Part shown: positions 12,901 to 25,580 of the stretch, one piece after another
Numbering within the stretch: position 1 is the first letter of the stretch
How the letters are laid out: every line of letters starts with the position of its first letter
Translations under genes and position numbers: made by a program
Notes under the pieces: generated by a model
Databases searched by the model: none
The model's input: only the letters and a program-made list of their open reading frames with translations
Told to the model about the DNA's origin: nothing
Assembly: GCA_014529385.2 (NCBI GenBank)
Contig: CM043952.1
Span: forward strand, 64,690,370 to 64,754,369
DNA from: Adiantum capillus-veneris
Taxonomy: Eukaryota > Streptophyta > Polypodiopsida > Polypodiales > Pteridaceae
Direction of reading: 5' to 3'
Length of the DNA stretch: 64,000 bases

Positions 12901-14840
12901 TTTATCGAGAAGATTGGACAAGGATAGCCCTAGCATCACATAGAATATTTAATTGTGAAACTTGTCTTACATGTTTGAAAAAAGGTCAACGCAGGTGTTT
13001 ACCTGTGGGATGCAATGGGAGATGGTCCTTTCTGGCTAGGATTGATAATCATTAGTCTATACTTTGAGCTTGGATTTATTCAAGACCCTAGAATTGGGAT
13101 TGGATGGGAGTGTGTCCATAGTGGGTGGCGAGACCCATGGAAGCGTCTAGAAATCGGTCGTCCAAGTAGGCCTAATGCCGACAAGAAAAGAAAGAAGGAA
13201 AAAAGAGATTCCAAGAAGGGATCGGATAAGGGAGGAGGATGTGATTCAATTAAGAAACTCTTCAAATTGTTTGGTAAAAATGAACCTTGGAAAGGCTAGG
13301 AACGTAAATGCGTTATCCCGCAATTGTTCTCATCAGTTGAACCTTTGCTCTGCTTCATGGAATATTTATTTAAAAGAACTTAAAGTATATTAATTGTAAG
13401 CATTTCCAAAATAATATAAAGAAAAATAAGAATCGGAAACTGTATAAAGGAATCACCTCCACACATGGCAAAGGAGACACATTACTTGAGACTTGGGACG
13501 GGGATAGTGTGAATTGCCTTCCAAGAACTCAGAAAACACATAGAATCGGGCTCAATCTTGTAAAGTATATGCAAGGAGATTGGCTTCTAGCCATAGAATT
13601 GCAGGAATTGCTCTCAAGAAACACACATACACACACAGATTCACCATCTCTCTCCTCTCTCAAGAATGGCCATAGCCATGCACACACAACAGAAACGCAG
13701 AAATCCCATCCTCTTCTTCTTCCTGTGACTCTCTCCCTCCATAGCTAGAAAGAATTCTAAAAAAAAGAACCAAGAAACTGTAGAGAGAGAGTTGTGCCCA
13801 ATCCAAGAGAGATTGAAATGAACCATGAGAGAGAAGATAAAGGAAAAGTTGGTTGCAACTTCCCTCAACCTCCCAAATCACACAACCCACTCAAACTTCT
13901 CCTTTTCTTTATTTGAGTCCGAAATTTAAAAGAGTTACAACCTTAGGTTTAGGCTTTCAATTGTGTATACAAGCCTTATGGCTTGACTTTTTAAAACTAG
14001 AGAAATTTGTATGCTTTGGCATTGGATGGCATTCGAAGATGGAAAGCCCGCTAAAATAGCCAAGAGCGTTCACAAATAATATGGTGCAAAATTTTCCAGC
14101 AACAAGGTGATGCACAAGCATAGTCGATGCCAACAAGCACTGGTAAAAATAATGACATGCTATCATTAACTTGCATCTTCTAGCCTTTTGATGAGACGAA
14201 ATCGGAGGCTATTAGATAGGGATATATTTGGAGACTCAGTATATGTGATTGCTTGAAAGATAGCTAGATAATTTTAATAATACTAAAGAAAAAAGGAAGT
14301 TAAGTATTCTAAAAATAGAAAAAGGTGGGAACTACGTAATAAATGCACACATGCAAGGGTATGCAACAGTTTTCATGCTGCTTTCAAATGCTTGAAATGT
14401 TTTTTTGGCTTGACATGTTTGGAATATTGTTTTTCTAATATCATAGTACTACATTGGAAAGGTACATTTACCAAACGGTTTGGTGGGAGGATGGATTCCG
14501 AGGGTTAATTTGTTGGCCAAACAGTTGAACCCAATTTTATATTGTCCATTAAGTTAAGTCAAGAATAGGGGAAAGGAATTCCAATATACGGAGTGGGGAT
14601 TAAACTTGAAAACGAGGCACTCATGTAGTTAGTAAATACACTCATCTTAGGGGAACTCTTTGATGGTTGTGCTCTGTCATAACTGGGGAAAAAGCGTCAG
14701 TGACCTTGAACCAAGGGTGAATCAGAAACCTATCACCAATTGACCTAGAAGGTAGAGTTCATATTTAGTTTTATGGCTTCGTTTGAAAAGTTTTTGAAAT
14801 AAGAAAAGATATTTTTGGGTTAAGGGTTCCATATGAGAAA
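9951..14840. other. AT-rich spacer with possible element ends, no gene
   Basis: No coding region with recognisable motifs. A polypurine run AAAGAGGGGGAA at 11327-11338 is followed directly by TGCTAGAGG, the arrangement of a PPT and 3' LTR start on the plus strand. It could belong to the gag-pro remnant upstream, but no second LTR copy was found. Another polypurine run (GAAGAAGGGGGGAGTAAGGGG-like) lies near 12607-12626. The 94-codon frame at 13015-13299 has no recognisable features. Confidence 0.45.
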
Positions 14841-14980
14841 AGTGACTCTTGTCACCCCCTTGAGGTGGCATCAAAGAGCGGGAGGATTCCTGTCTTGGTG
14901 TTGGTCTCAAGCAGGAGGGATGTCAAGAATTGTGGTATATCCATTTGGAGATGGTGCAGCTAGTAGTCCTTGGCATGGCC

Positions 14981-14999
14981 CTCACAAGTGGTATCAGAG
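14981..14999 (+). promoter_or_regulatory. LTR end plus tRNA-iMet primer-binding site
   Basis: CTCACA (LTR-like CA end), a 2-base spacer AG, then TGGTATCAGAG at 14989-14999, complementary to the 3' end of plant initiator tRNA-Met. This marks the 3' end of a 5' LTR of a plus-strand LTR retrotransposon. The LTR start was not located, and no gag or pol could be recognised downstream before 15740. Confidence 0.7.
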
Positions 15000-16437
15000 T
15001 GCTGGTTCTATCCTTGGCCAAATAAAGATTTTAGTAGAGATTTTGTTGGAAGAGAGAGACAGATTGGCTAAAAAGATAACATGGAAGTCCCGAGAAGAAT
15101 AAGGTCTTAGAATTGTGCAAGAAAAATAGAGAATGGTATTGAAGTATTGAAAAGGAGAAGTTCTCAAGATTGTACAAAGAGGAAGTAACTTCTCTCAAAA
15201 ATAAACGAAAACCATGCTAGAACATTTTGTCCGCCTCATCCTTTCTACAAAAGGAACTATTTCTTTTCAAAATGCAAATGGTGAACAAGTTTTAGTGCAA
15301 GGTAGAGCAAGAGAAGCTCCCTTGAAAGTACTTAGACCAATGAGATTTGGTAACAAATTTTTGTAGCAAAAATAGAAGTTAATAAGACCATTTTGGATTC
15401 TACTTCTCATTCAATTTTGTGTACTCAAGATGGAAACATTATATATATATATTAAGAAATTCAAAGGATGGAGTGTTCGAGCAAAAAATCAAGTTGTTGC
15501 AATCAAAAAAATATAATATTTGCATACAATTAATGTGAACAAGATACAAGTACAAAGCAAAATGGAAAAAGTACCTCTAAGAGTAGTTAAGGTTAATCGA
15601 TTGGTCAAAAAGACTTAATAAAGGTCTATTCAAGTATTTCATCAACTTACATAAACCCAGTAAGGAATCACCAAGGCTTAGAATCCAAAAATATATATCA
15701 AGATATATTTTCAAAAAAGAAATGGATAAAAAAACTTGTGAAGTCCCCACGCCGCCATATCAAACAGCCGATCTGATGGTGAACTTGGTGGCCACTAGAT
15801 CTATAGCGGAAGCAAACAAAGTGGTTTAGGGTTCAGCTAGCGGACGATCTCTCATCACAAAGTAAGTCGAGCTCGAGCCTACTAGCAATGAGATCTAGCT
15901 CCACCTCGCAGGGGAAGCGTACTTAAACCATCTAGCGATCCTAGACCCACCTTCCAAGAGGAGAGAAACCCCGAGTGCCTTTTTCCCCATGTTTCAGAGG
16001 CACGTACTCTCGATATTTCACCGCTCTAGGGGCAATGAGTATTACTAATATCGAATTAAACACTATGGGGACAAAGAGTTCCCGACCAATCGGGACCACC
16101 CATCTCATAGGTATTGGCAACCTGAGCCAAGCCCCCACTTTCCACCCCCACACTCACACTTCCTTGTGTGACCTAATTACTACCACAATGGTTGTTCAAC
16201 ATAAACATTCCTTGATTAATTCCGAATCACATTGTTCGTTAAGACAACCCTTCAACCAGTATTGCAAACAACACCAAGACAGTATTCTAGTAAAAATTCT
16301 ACTCAAACTTATTCATTAAAATTCGAATGTTCTGGAGGTACAACATCCCCCCTCCAGCGAGAGTTCACTCCTCCCGTTGTCGCCTAGCTGCCCATACAAC
16401 TAGGTATGTCCACCGCATAGAAAGCACGATATGGACA
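15000..16437. other. Spacer; decayed element interior then a GC-richer block
   Basis: 15000-15700 is AT-rich and has no recognisable gene. From about 15740 base composition becomes noticeably richer in G+C. Frames at 15941-16153 (minus) and 15975-16319 (plus) overlap on opposite strands and show no motif. Confidence 0.5.
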
Positions 16438-16521
16438 TTCCCACCGCTTAACCAGCAGACATGGGTTCCCACTGCTTAATCAGCAGTCGTGGGTATCCAC
16501 CGCTTAACCAGCAGTCGTGGA
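16438..16521. repeat. 28-bp tandem repeat, three units
   Basis: Units at 16438, 16466 and 16494, each about CCACYGCTTAAYCAGCAGNC followed by RTGGG. They differ at a few positions and partial echoes follow (CCTTAACCAGG near 16530). Confidence 0.85.
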
Positions 16522-16786
16522 TTCAAGAGCCCTTAACCAGGAACTCTGCCCCCTGTGATCAGGAGGGGGTTCATGACTAATTCAACATTGGAAATAGAAT
16601 AAACATGCCGAGCTAAATTTTCCCTAGCAGACATTCTTTCCTATTGCAAACAGTATATCCGTCAATCATTTCTTTCCTACTTTAGACTTTAATATACAAA
16701 TGAATTCAATTGCCGAGGTTTCCGTCGGATTTCTCCAACATGATTGGGGATATATTCATTCCTAGCTAAACGTATGCAACGTTAAA

Positions 16787-16957
16787 TTAAACAACATGAA
16801 TAAAACTATGATCTACCTCTTCCATTTCTTCGTCATTGGCTCGTGAGATGGCCGGTGCTTGTTCGACCATGGGAGATTTTTCTTTTCCATTTGTATTGCT
16901 CATTCCCGCCTCGCGGTCGTGGGCACCACCGAAGCGAGTTCTCTTAACCGGGGCCAT
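16787..16957 (-). CDS. Small hypothetical ORF, possible first exon
   Basis: A 56-residue minus-strand frame starts at the ATG at 16957 (MAPVKRTRFGGAHDRE...) and stops at 16787. It is Lys/Glu-rich with no membrane segment, signal peptide or known domain. Inside it, GAAGAG is followed by GTAGAT, which fits a plant 5' splice site, so the real product could be a first exon continuing elsewhere. Upstream on the same strand lie a GT/CA microsatellite and a TATTTAAAG box near 17990. It could equally be the start of a retroelement gag or chance. Confidence 0.25.
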   Translation of the reverse strand: MAPVKRTRFGGAHDREAGMSNTNGKEKSPMVEQAPAISRANDEEMEEVDHSFIHVV

Positions 16958-17792
16958 TTTACTCACTACTTTAAATGATAAACTTGAAGAAAAGAGCTAA
17001 ATTCCGAGAGCATCATAACTACCAAATGGCAGATTAGAATTATTAAAGAATCCTCCTTAGGTAAGAGATTAGATTTTTCCTTCGAGACCTAGCAATTTTA
17101 TGGGTAATTCCTTACTTACCCTATGGGAAATGGCTCTAAGGTTAATTACTTAGCTTAGATGATTAAGAAATTCATAATTTTACTAATTGATTCATGAAAG
17201 AGATGAAGTAAGCAAGCTCATTCATTTTCCTAGAGCAATATGGAAATGCAGAATTGTCGCAAGCATGTGTGACATAAAATTCTCTTCTTAATGGCCTAAT
17301 GACGGATTAATTTTTCAGCCTTAATCACATTTTAATGTGGGAGAAGATTGAGTCTAATTTAATTACAACACTATTGAGTGGTAAAAGAATGAATTTCATC
17401 AAATCTACACTATTACTGGCTGACAATTTATTAACTATGTTGCCTAGAGAGAGAATCTTTCCTAATCATGCATTAATCCTTGGTTAAGGATGATGAATGG
17501 CTGCATAATTTAGCTAATTGAATGATGATTATGTAATGGAGTATAGCTATGGAGATTTATAGAGTAGCTATAGGGAATTATAGCCAGGATTAAGTATAGT
17601 AGCTAAGGAATTTGGAGAATAAAGATGAGAATTAAGAAGAGCAGTAATTAAACCATGATTACCGTGATTAGGGGCTGAGAATCCTCTTGATTTTTTGATC
17701 CAAATGAGTTCTCAAGACGAGAATTTGGCAGCACCTCCCTCCTTTGCTTCTCCTTCAAAAATTGTGTGTGTGCCGGCAGCACCTCCCCAAGG

Positions 17793-17819
17793 TGTGTGTA
17801 GGTGTGTGTGTGTGTGTGT

Positions 17820-17879
<60 letters not shown>

Positions 17880-17935
17880 GAGTGTGTGTGTGAGCATGTG
17901 TGTGTGTGTGTGTGTGTACTGAGTGTGTGTGTGAG

Positions 17936-17985
<50 letters not shown>
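17793..17985. repeat. GT/CA microsatellite with higher-order units
   Basis: A run of GT dinucleotides about 190 bp long is interrupted twice by the same cassette (GTACTGAGTGTGTGTGTGAG, then CATG) near 17876-17900 and 17917-17940, showing that a roughly 41-bp block was duplicated. Open frames here translate as Cys-Val or His-Thr repeats and are artefacts. Confidence 0.95.
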
Positions 17986-17988
<3 letters not shown>

Positions 17989-18817
17989 GTCTTTAAATAG
18001 GCTCCTACAAGCTGAAAATCGATTTGTACTGCTATAAGCATCTGAGTGAGCACTCAGTCCTTGCATGGTAAGTCTAGTTCCCTACTCACCAAGTGTCAGG
18101 TTGGCTTGGTTAACTGGTTCTGAGACTAAGTTACTAGCTTGGCAGCTTCCCCAGAACTCCCACAAGGCAAGAGGGCGCCCCCTAGCTACTAAAGCTGGTC
18201 TGGAGTGGGCTGGAACCTGTTCCCACACAGCCTCGGGCCCCAGGTACCTCCCCGGACAATTTTTATGAAAAATTGGTTTTAGGCTAAAACGGGCCATACG
18301 AATCGGATTTTGATGCCGTAAATTGCTATACTGAGCTCTAACTAAGGCGTACTGGCCAGTGTACCTGCCATATTTAGCAGCCCCCCCGGGGTCCGAAATT
18401 GCATTTTTTTTCAAATTCGGGTACGGGTGCAGATTTTTGAGACGGTCAAAACTAGACGGGTCGGGCGACCAAAAACTTACTATATTTAGAAAATTTTCAC
18501 AAAAAATATTTTAATTCACATTTCGAAGCTTTATAACATTATAAACATCATGGCACTGACAGAATTCGGAAAACTGCTAAAAATAGTAACTTTTTTTTTC
18601 CATTATGATCATTTCATGGTACAAGGGTGCTCTTTTTGGTTGGGGTCAGAGACCTTACAAAACTCATGTTAAGTTTTATTTAAGTCTATAATATTTTATT
18701 TTTTTCATGACTGTTAGCCCTAAGGTTTTAAGGGCAGTCCTCTCAAAAGCATGAAATTGAAGAACATAGCATTTATAAACTGCTAAAGGACAGTCTTTCT
18801 TGAGCGTTAATTATTTC
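17986..18817. other. LTR-like non-coding block, no gene
   Basis: Moderately GC-rich, with a minus-strand TATA-like box (TATTTAAAG near 17992-18000) facing the microsatellite. The minus-strand text before it resembles the U3 part of a plant LTR, but I could not find a second copy or defined ends. Confidence 0.35.
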
Positions 18818-19138
18818 CCCAAATGTAGTTTTGGAGGTGATAAAACTTAAGAATCCATCTCTTGAAATGTTTGACTTTTTAAGAGGTTTAAATCTACCCT
18901 TGCATATTTGTGAGGTTTATGAACATATTGCTGAGAGAAAGTGGTTTTTTTTGCCACAGTCATAAAATATGCCACGTAAACTCCCAAATGTAGTTTTGGA
19001 GGTGATTAAAAGAATCCATCTTTTGAAATGTTTGACTTTTTAAGAGGTTTGAATCTACCCTTGCATATTTGTGAGATTTATGAACCTATTGCTGAGAGAA
19101 AGTGGTTTTTTTTTTCCAAAGTCATATAATATGCCACG
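18818..19138. repeat. 165-bp tandem duplication
   Basis: 18818-18982 and 18983-19138 are direct copies. Both begin CCCAAATGTAGTTTTGGAGG and end with ATATGCCACG. Differences are a few substitutions and T-run length. Confidence 0.9.
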
Positions 19139-19320
19139 TTCTCCTATAGCTAACACTTTAGATTTGGTGCTTCCTGATATACAAGTGCCACTAGCACTCA
19201 AGTTGTTCCTGTACCAAATGAGATGCCACTTGCTACAACGCTCATAGAGGATTTTGGACGTGACAAGGGTTGAAGGCCCTACTCAAATCTGTGCAGCCAT
19301 GTTCTTTTTTAGGCATGGGT

Positions 19321-19850
19321 GATGATGTGCCTACTCAACTAGAAGAATGGATAATTAAAATGGATGACTACTTTTCTCCTTCCGGCTACAATGTAGATGC
19401 TTAGGGGATAATGGGGAGACCTAAGCTAGAAGGACTAGCAAAAACATGGTGGAAAATCAACTACCAATCTCGCTAAGTAGCAAAGGTGACCCAAATCTTA
19501 GATGAGTTAAAGCATCATCTTAGGGAGAGATATCTTCCCCTAGACTACTCCACCACTAAGATGAATGAGTTTCTTGCTTGTAAGATAGAGAGCATGTTTG
19601 TTGAAGCTTACTATGAAGAGTTTGTCCGACTTTCAATTCCCATTGAAACCTTTTTCCCTTCATTTCAAAGGTCAAAATTATTCAAGGCCATGCTTCCGTG
19701 CCATCAATGGATCTTGTATCCATCTTTTCAAACGTACAAGCACTACGTCCACCAAGGTGTACCCTCACTACAATAAGAAGGATATATGCACCAAAACGGT
19801 TCAAAAACCAAGTGCACCCACATGATTTTGAAAGTTAAGAAAGTTAATGC
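19321..19850 (+). pseudogene. Gypsy gag fragment
   Basis: Frame with two internal stops covering a Retrotrans_gag-type domain: LEEWIIKMDDYF, AKTWWKINYQ, LKHHLRERYLP and FVEAYYEEFVRLS in the order typical of Gypsy capsid (the W-W and the final 'EF..L' helix). It opens at GATGATGTG (19321); the uninterrupted part is 19486-19776. No knuckle, protease or pol follows before the PPT at about 20065, so this is an internally deleted element. Confidence 0.6.
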
Positions 19851-20064
19851 ATAGGAGATGAGGCATATAGTTCCCTAAATAAAGTGATGATTTGCATTTG
19901 TAAGTGTTTAGACATTGTCCCAAACCATATATTTTGGAGGTAAGACCTACACTACTTTTTCTTGCATTAGATTTGATCTTTAGGAGCCCTATGTAGCTAC
20001 CTAATGTAACCCATATTAGACTCCCTAATCAGAATCCATGCTCTATCGTGTAAGCTTTAGCTTA

Positions 20065-20480
20065 TGGGGGGCATTTGTTGAGGTAAACATGAATATTCTA
20101 CTCACAGTGAGAACAAACCCTTAAGCCAAGCATGCACCATTTATGTGCACATTCACATTTTTTCTTATGAAATGTCTAAGCTTCAAACATGCTTCTTTAC
20201 TATGCACACATGCTACACAATTATAGTCACATGCTATTTGGTGTAGCCCACATGCTACTTGACCTTTTTCCACATGTAATGCATATCACTTTCCAACATT
20301 TTATTGCCACCTTCCATTTTGAGCCTATATAAGGCCATCATGCTTAACTTGTAATCCTCCAGATTTCTAATAAACCAAGTAATTTTATTTCATTTTACAT
20401 TGAGCATATTATCTCTAATACTTATTGTTAATTGTTATTAATCTCTTATTATGATGAATGACTTGTCGGTCTATCAACCA
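20065..20480 (+). mobile_element. PPT and LTR of an internally deleted LTR element
   Basis: Polypurine-type TATGGGGGGCATT at 20063-20075 directly precedes TGTTGAGG at 20076. The candidate LTR runs to TATCAACCA at 20480 (TG...CA ends, short imperfect terminal inverted repeat). It contains a TATA box CTATATAAGG near 20322-20331. It ends where a decayed minus-strand Gypsy RT begins, as expected for an insertion boundary. The 5' LTR was not found. Confidence 0.55.
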
Positions 20481-22530
20481 TAGGCATTACAACAACATGT
20501 ATGTAAATGGAAGTGGGAATGGAATCTTGAATTATCATTGAGCTTCTTTTGATAGTCCACACACACTGGCAATTTTCCATTCTTGTTAGGTACCACCATA
20601 ATCGGCAATATCCATTTTCTACTTGCCACCTCTATTAGGAATCCTACTCTTAAAAGGTTATCAATCTCCTCCTTGAGCTTCTTAGCATAGTTGGGCTTCA
20701 TTATATATTGTTGCAGTCTGTATCTGGCTTGATTTTGACACACCTCTGGATTGATTCCTTTCAAATTGTGCTCCCAGACAAACAGGTCTTTATATTTTTT
20801 GAATAATTACTTGGCATTTTCTATAATATTTAGCTTCAAATGCTTGTTGATTTTGACCATATTGGGATTCTCCTCTGAGCCAAGATTCCATTCCTCTATT
20901 TCACCTGGAAGTAGCAAATTTGGACCAAGTTCAATGAATACCATATGCATATTCAGTGAACAGGTTTCCTAACTCAGCAATCATGGTTCTATCTCTACCT
21001 GCTTGGAAGCTTGGCCTAGATTTTGGAGTTAGGAAACCCATTCAATGAATACCAACCACTATTCAGTGAAGAATTACATAACTTGGTGAGTCTTGGTTCC
21101 ATCTCTACATGTTTGGCAGCTTGATCTAGATTTTTTGCACTAGTTTGGTTGTGACCTTCTTCTGATCTATAGTCTTGCTTATCCTTGTATGACTAATCTG
21201 GTGTTCTCCCATCAAGCTAAATTGTCCTCTCACCACAATTGGTTCAAAATATTGATCAAGGTATTGTCGTCTTTGTCTCTCAACCTGATCTTTGTCCATC
21301 AAGATAGCATTCATATCAATGTCTGCAATGGAAAATATATTCATAGATACAAGCACACACTCAATCTTCTTCGTTCCATATTTTTGTAGAGTTCCTCTAG
21401 TCTCATGGCCTTTTTCTAGCTTCTAGTATTATTAGTCTTTACCTGAATATGCATATTGGGCCCTTGGATAGTCAATGTCTCACTTGCATAATCGTATATT
21501 GCTCCAGCAGTTAGGATCCAAGGCCTACTTAATAGCATCCCATATGTGCCGTGCATATCCATTAATAGAATTTGATTTTAAGTTTTTCTTTTTCCACCAT
21601 AATCTGCATATTCTCTATCAAACCATATCATCCAATTCAATTGTGAGCTTCAAAGTTTGTTTATACACCTTGACATAAATTGTGTCTTGTTCGTTACTAG
21701 AATTGTAATCTGAGCTAGAAGGTCTTTCTTCCATCTAACTACCTTAACAAATCTTGATATAAATTTTGTCATGTTCATTACCAGAATTACAATCTAATCT
21801 AGAAGATATTTCTTTTCAGTTTTCTCACACACCTTGACATAAGTTTTGTCATGTTCTTACCAAATTTTTCATGTTCATTACCACAGCTGATATCTGAGCT
21901 AGAAGAGCTTTCTTGTATTTGACTATCTTCATAGTGCCACTCTACTAGCCTCTTGTATCTCGTGGTTGGTTGACCTCTCATCTACTCTCTATCATTTTTT
22001 GTCCCTAGGTCAATGTTCCCAGCTCTAGCCAGGTCTGTTCACACTTGCCTCATTCCTCATCTAGACTCTCTATAATTATTGCTATTGTCTCATCCAACCC
22101 ATTTCTAACCTCTTCCTCACCAGAAACTCTAATGGTCTTATCCTCCTAAGCCACTAAATATTCCGGCGACAACCTATGGATGGTCCTAGCCTTCAAGCAC
22201 TCTGGCTACTCTGGAATCTTCTTCGCCAAATCTTATGTAATCTTTGTTTCCACAGTCCTTTGCTCTTACCATTCACTGACCGCCTTTGCCTTGCCCTTTG
22301 CCTTCTAGGTAGCTATGTGATGTTCCCATCTCTTAGCCTCTTTGGTCTGCTTCACTTCCTTTTTAGACTTGTCTAGTAGGTATTTGATCACCTCTCCTCT
22401 GCTTCTAGTGATGACACAAATTGGGGTTGGTTCTACTGACTTTGGTTTAGCTCCTTTTGGTTTCACATTATTAGGACACTAGGTTGAAAAATGACCATAT
22501 TTCCCGCAAGTATAGAAGTTAAACGTTTTC
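20474..22530 (-). pseudogene. Decayed Gypsy gag-protease-RT (minus strand)
   Basis: Reading on the minus strand from high to low coordinates: a knuckle-like CGKYGHFST-x-C near 22450-22510 whose first Cys is lost, a Lys-rich linker, protease tail landmarks (LLSRPWILTAGAIYDYA near 21475-21545), and an RT N-terminal part (YAKKLKEEIDNLLRVGFLIE, VVPNKNGKLPVCVDY) at 20474-20764. The RT stops at the LTR boundary near 20480. Stops and frameshifts are frequent, so this is an old copy. Confidence 0.6.
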
Positions 22531-22734
22531 CCCCAAAATTAGACCTACCTTGCCCTCAGCCATTGCCCCCTTGATATCTGCCTCTACACCAGGTCCAACA
22601 CTGGTACAGGCCGCATTCTCCCTAGAACCAGATGCTCCATCTATGTTAACCTCTGGATTTGTCAATGCAATTATAGATAGATTTTTTCTCTTTTTCAAGT
22701 AGTGGATTTTGATCTTGCAATTGTTCCATACATA

Positions 22735-23206
22735 TTTGAAAAGATTGAGTATACACACAAATCATCCATATATATTTCTAAAAATACGTGCAAGTACTAC
22801 CTTAAAGAATGAGCCATTAGACTTTGGAAGGTAATAGATGCATTTGTCAGCACAAATGGCATCACACAATACGCAGAAACTCTCCACTCATTTGCAAAAG
22901 ATGTCTTCTGTTGATTTTTTGGTCTAATAGACAATTGGTTATAACCTAAAAATCTATCTAAGAAGCTATATGATTGCTTTCCAACCACTTGTTCCAAGAT
23001 TATCTGAAATGGGAAGAGGATAGATGTCATGAATAGTGGACGTGTTCACTTTTTAGAGAGTCATGCACACTCTTAACTTACCATTCTTTTTGGGTACTAC
23101 AGCAATTCAAGATACCCAATCAGTGTGCTCTATCTCAGAAATGAACTCAGCTTCAACTTATCAATCTCTTCCTTGATATTCTTTGCAAAGGTTCCATTCT
23201 AAGTAT
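22735..23206 (-). pseudogene. Host Gypsy RT, left part (interrupted by Gypsy A)
   Basis: Minus-strand RT motifs: VVPKKNGKLRVC near 23060-23100, FLDRFLGYNQLSI near 22900-22960, MPFVLTNASITFQ near 22820-22870 and the catalytic box IYMDDLCVY near 22745-22775. The frame is broken by stops. The RT N-terminus is cut at 23206 by the Gypsy A insertion and continues at 43160. Joined, the minus-strand frame reads ...KPSRQCSYT, one stop, NGTFAKNIKEEIDKL..., the usual Gypsy pre-RT/RT sequence. Confidence 0.75.
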
Positions 23207-24908
23207 TGATAGCCGTTTTTTCGGCTCTTTGTAATTTCCACAGTGAGTTACCTCACCCTACCAAAATCACCCAGACACTGTGGCTATCCCTACCATTTCA
23301 CTGTACATAGGCGTGCGTGAGTCACGGGACTTTTCCCATATCTCCTTACTGAAATAAAAAACCCTCAATTAGCTAGCCATTGGGCTAGTTGAGCCAAAAA
23401 TATAAAAAATATAAGTATATTATGGCCCATGCGTATGTAAATATTTCTTTGTATATAGGGCCTAAATAAAAGATTTTTTCATAATTATTTTGGTATTTAT
23501 TTAAATATTTCTACCTAGGTGTGTGTTATTTATGCTCTGTACATTGCCTCACCATTACCACAATTTTTCTTACCATTTTTCATACTCTGTATTCCATATA
23601 GAAATATTTTCATGTAAGCTTCTCTTATATTTGGTGTAACTCCACCCCAACAAAAATCCAAAAAAACTAGTTTTATTTATGTGTATATTTTTTCACTATT
23701 GTGATTTTTCCCTTCCTACATCTATTTTGTTTTTTTCTAAAAATTAGAACACCAAAAATATTTATCTTTTTATGGTAGCCTCATAATGAGAGAGATTTCT
23801 TTTGACCCCTTTATATTTTTTCCACTTATATTATTTATATTTGACATGTACATATTTTTTAAACCCCTCAATATTTGATTTTCTTAGTTGTACTATTCAC
23901 TTATATCATGATCTCAACAATATCTTCAATTATAGACCTACCAAATAAGGTCAAGGGTAGGTGGCATGCATACATGCACTATGGAGGGCTCACTCTTGGA
24001 GGTATTCAAAAGAATCATCCAAAAAGGACCCCACAAGGACCTTGTGCAGTGGAAAAAAACGGTCGGTTTTGCTGAATTTTTAAAGTTCACTTGCTCTCCG
24101 AATTTGAAAAGGTGATACAAACAAAAGTTGTAGCTCGTGGGCTGAACTTTTGCCTCAAATTTTTTCATATTTTTTTGAGCTACGAGCTGTGAGCTATGAT
24201 TTTATTAGTGGACCCCAGTTTTCCCATGCTATGCAGCCACACTCTCTCTTCCACTTTATCATTTTCCTCTTTCACACACACTTCTCCACTCATCATCCCC
24301 ACCTCTCTCACCACTCCTCTCTGCACCCTACTCACCTTTCCTCAACCTTGAAGAATAAGAGAAACCATGGTGAACTCATACCTCCCACACACAATTCCAT
24401 TCCAAAATTGACCACCTAGTCTCATTTTTCCTCCTCCAATTTACCCATATCTATCAAAAAAACCACAAAATTCAGCCTCTTCTCTTAAAAGACAGCATCA
24501 TGGTGGTTGATTACTCAGCTTCAATTACCTTGTCTCTCAAGGAAGGTCAAGAGTGGAGAAAAAATGTACCGTCAAAGCTAGTGGACCGTCAACAAGCGTC
24601 AAAATTGGCCCTACTCAAGACACTTGGAGCATCAACCTTGTAAAAATCCACCTTTTCTTACCTCTTAAGAGTTTTTTCTTCCTTATTTGTATCCTACATG
24701 GATACTCCATTGTAAATATCCAATTCCATTTGTAAATTAATACTAACTCTACTAACACTAACCCACTATGAAAAGTCCTATCACCTCCATTTCTCTCCTC
24801 TCTCTTTCCCCACCAACTTCTTGATAATTCCAAGCAAAAGAAATTAGATAAATTGCTGAAAATCTAACCCAACCATGGTTAGAGGAGTAACCCTAGCCTT
24901 CAAAATTG

Positions 24909-24918
24909 CTATAAAAGG
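24909..24918 (+). promoter_or_regulatory. TATA box of Gypsy A LTR1
   Basis: CTATAAAAGG, conserved in LTR2 (33509-33518) and LTR3 (42136-42145), followed by a purine-rich start region. This is the expected Pol II core promoter of the element. Confidence 0.7.
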
Positions 24919-25577
24919 AGGGTGTAGCTAGCACAAAAAGGGGGGAGCCATAAGCAAGAGCACTATGCTATAGCTTGAGAAGCCAAGCTCAACCTCTCTA
25001 GAAGGAGCTCTTGAGTGGAAGCTCATTGTCTTATGCATGTGCATGTGTTGTAATAGGGATTAGCAAGGGAACTCTATGCCATTGTAAGAGAGAGAGTGAT
25101 CATTCAATTGAGAGTAGGAAATCTATCATTTCTCCTACTAGTGTAAGCCCAACATTTGCTGAATCAAGGAGGGTGGATTTGGACTAAGCTTGGATACTTT
25201 GTCTCTCTTCCCACGTGAAGTAATGGACAACAATGATGTGTAAGTGTCTTGGTGTTTTTTTTTGTTAAGTTCTTGATAGCTTGTCTCTGGTGTTGTCATC
25301 AATTTAGCCATAAATCCCACATACTGTAAGAGGGCGACAGGGTGGAGAGGACTCCCCTGGCCTTAAGACAGTGATTGGGGTGGCTTTTCTTGTGATGTGT
25401 TGTGGTGTAATTTACTCAAGCTATGTTGAACAAATACTAATATCACTTTGATTTGTCATGACAGATTTGTAAGAAGGTATTAGTGCAACAAGCACCCCCT
25501 CCCCCTTCTCTCTCTTTCTTACATATATAATTGTGTTTGCTTGATCATTGCCGATACGTTTCAAAGCAGCCCGAGCA

Positions 25578-25580
<3 letters not shown>

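Noticed and set aside
13015-13299. 94-codon plus-strand ORF with a Lys-rich middle
   Set aside because: No recognisable domain, an opposite-strand ORF covers the same bases, and the flanks are non-coding.
14989-14999. tRNA gene fragment
   Set aside because: Only the 11 bases complementary to the tRNA 3' end are present, next to an LTR-like CA end, so it is a primer-binding site.
17648-18066. Several overlapping ORFs of 60-113 codons on both strands
   Set aside because: They translate the GT/CA microsatellite (Cys-Val or His-Thr repeats) and have no non-repetitive core.
24150-24419. ORF repeated in all three Gypsy A LTRs (24150, 32748 and 41363)
   Set aside because: Its recurrence is due to the LTR copies. 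It ends at different points through indels and encodes a His/Ser/Phe-rich low-complexity product.
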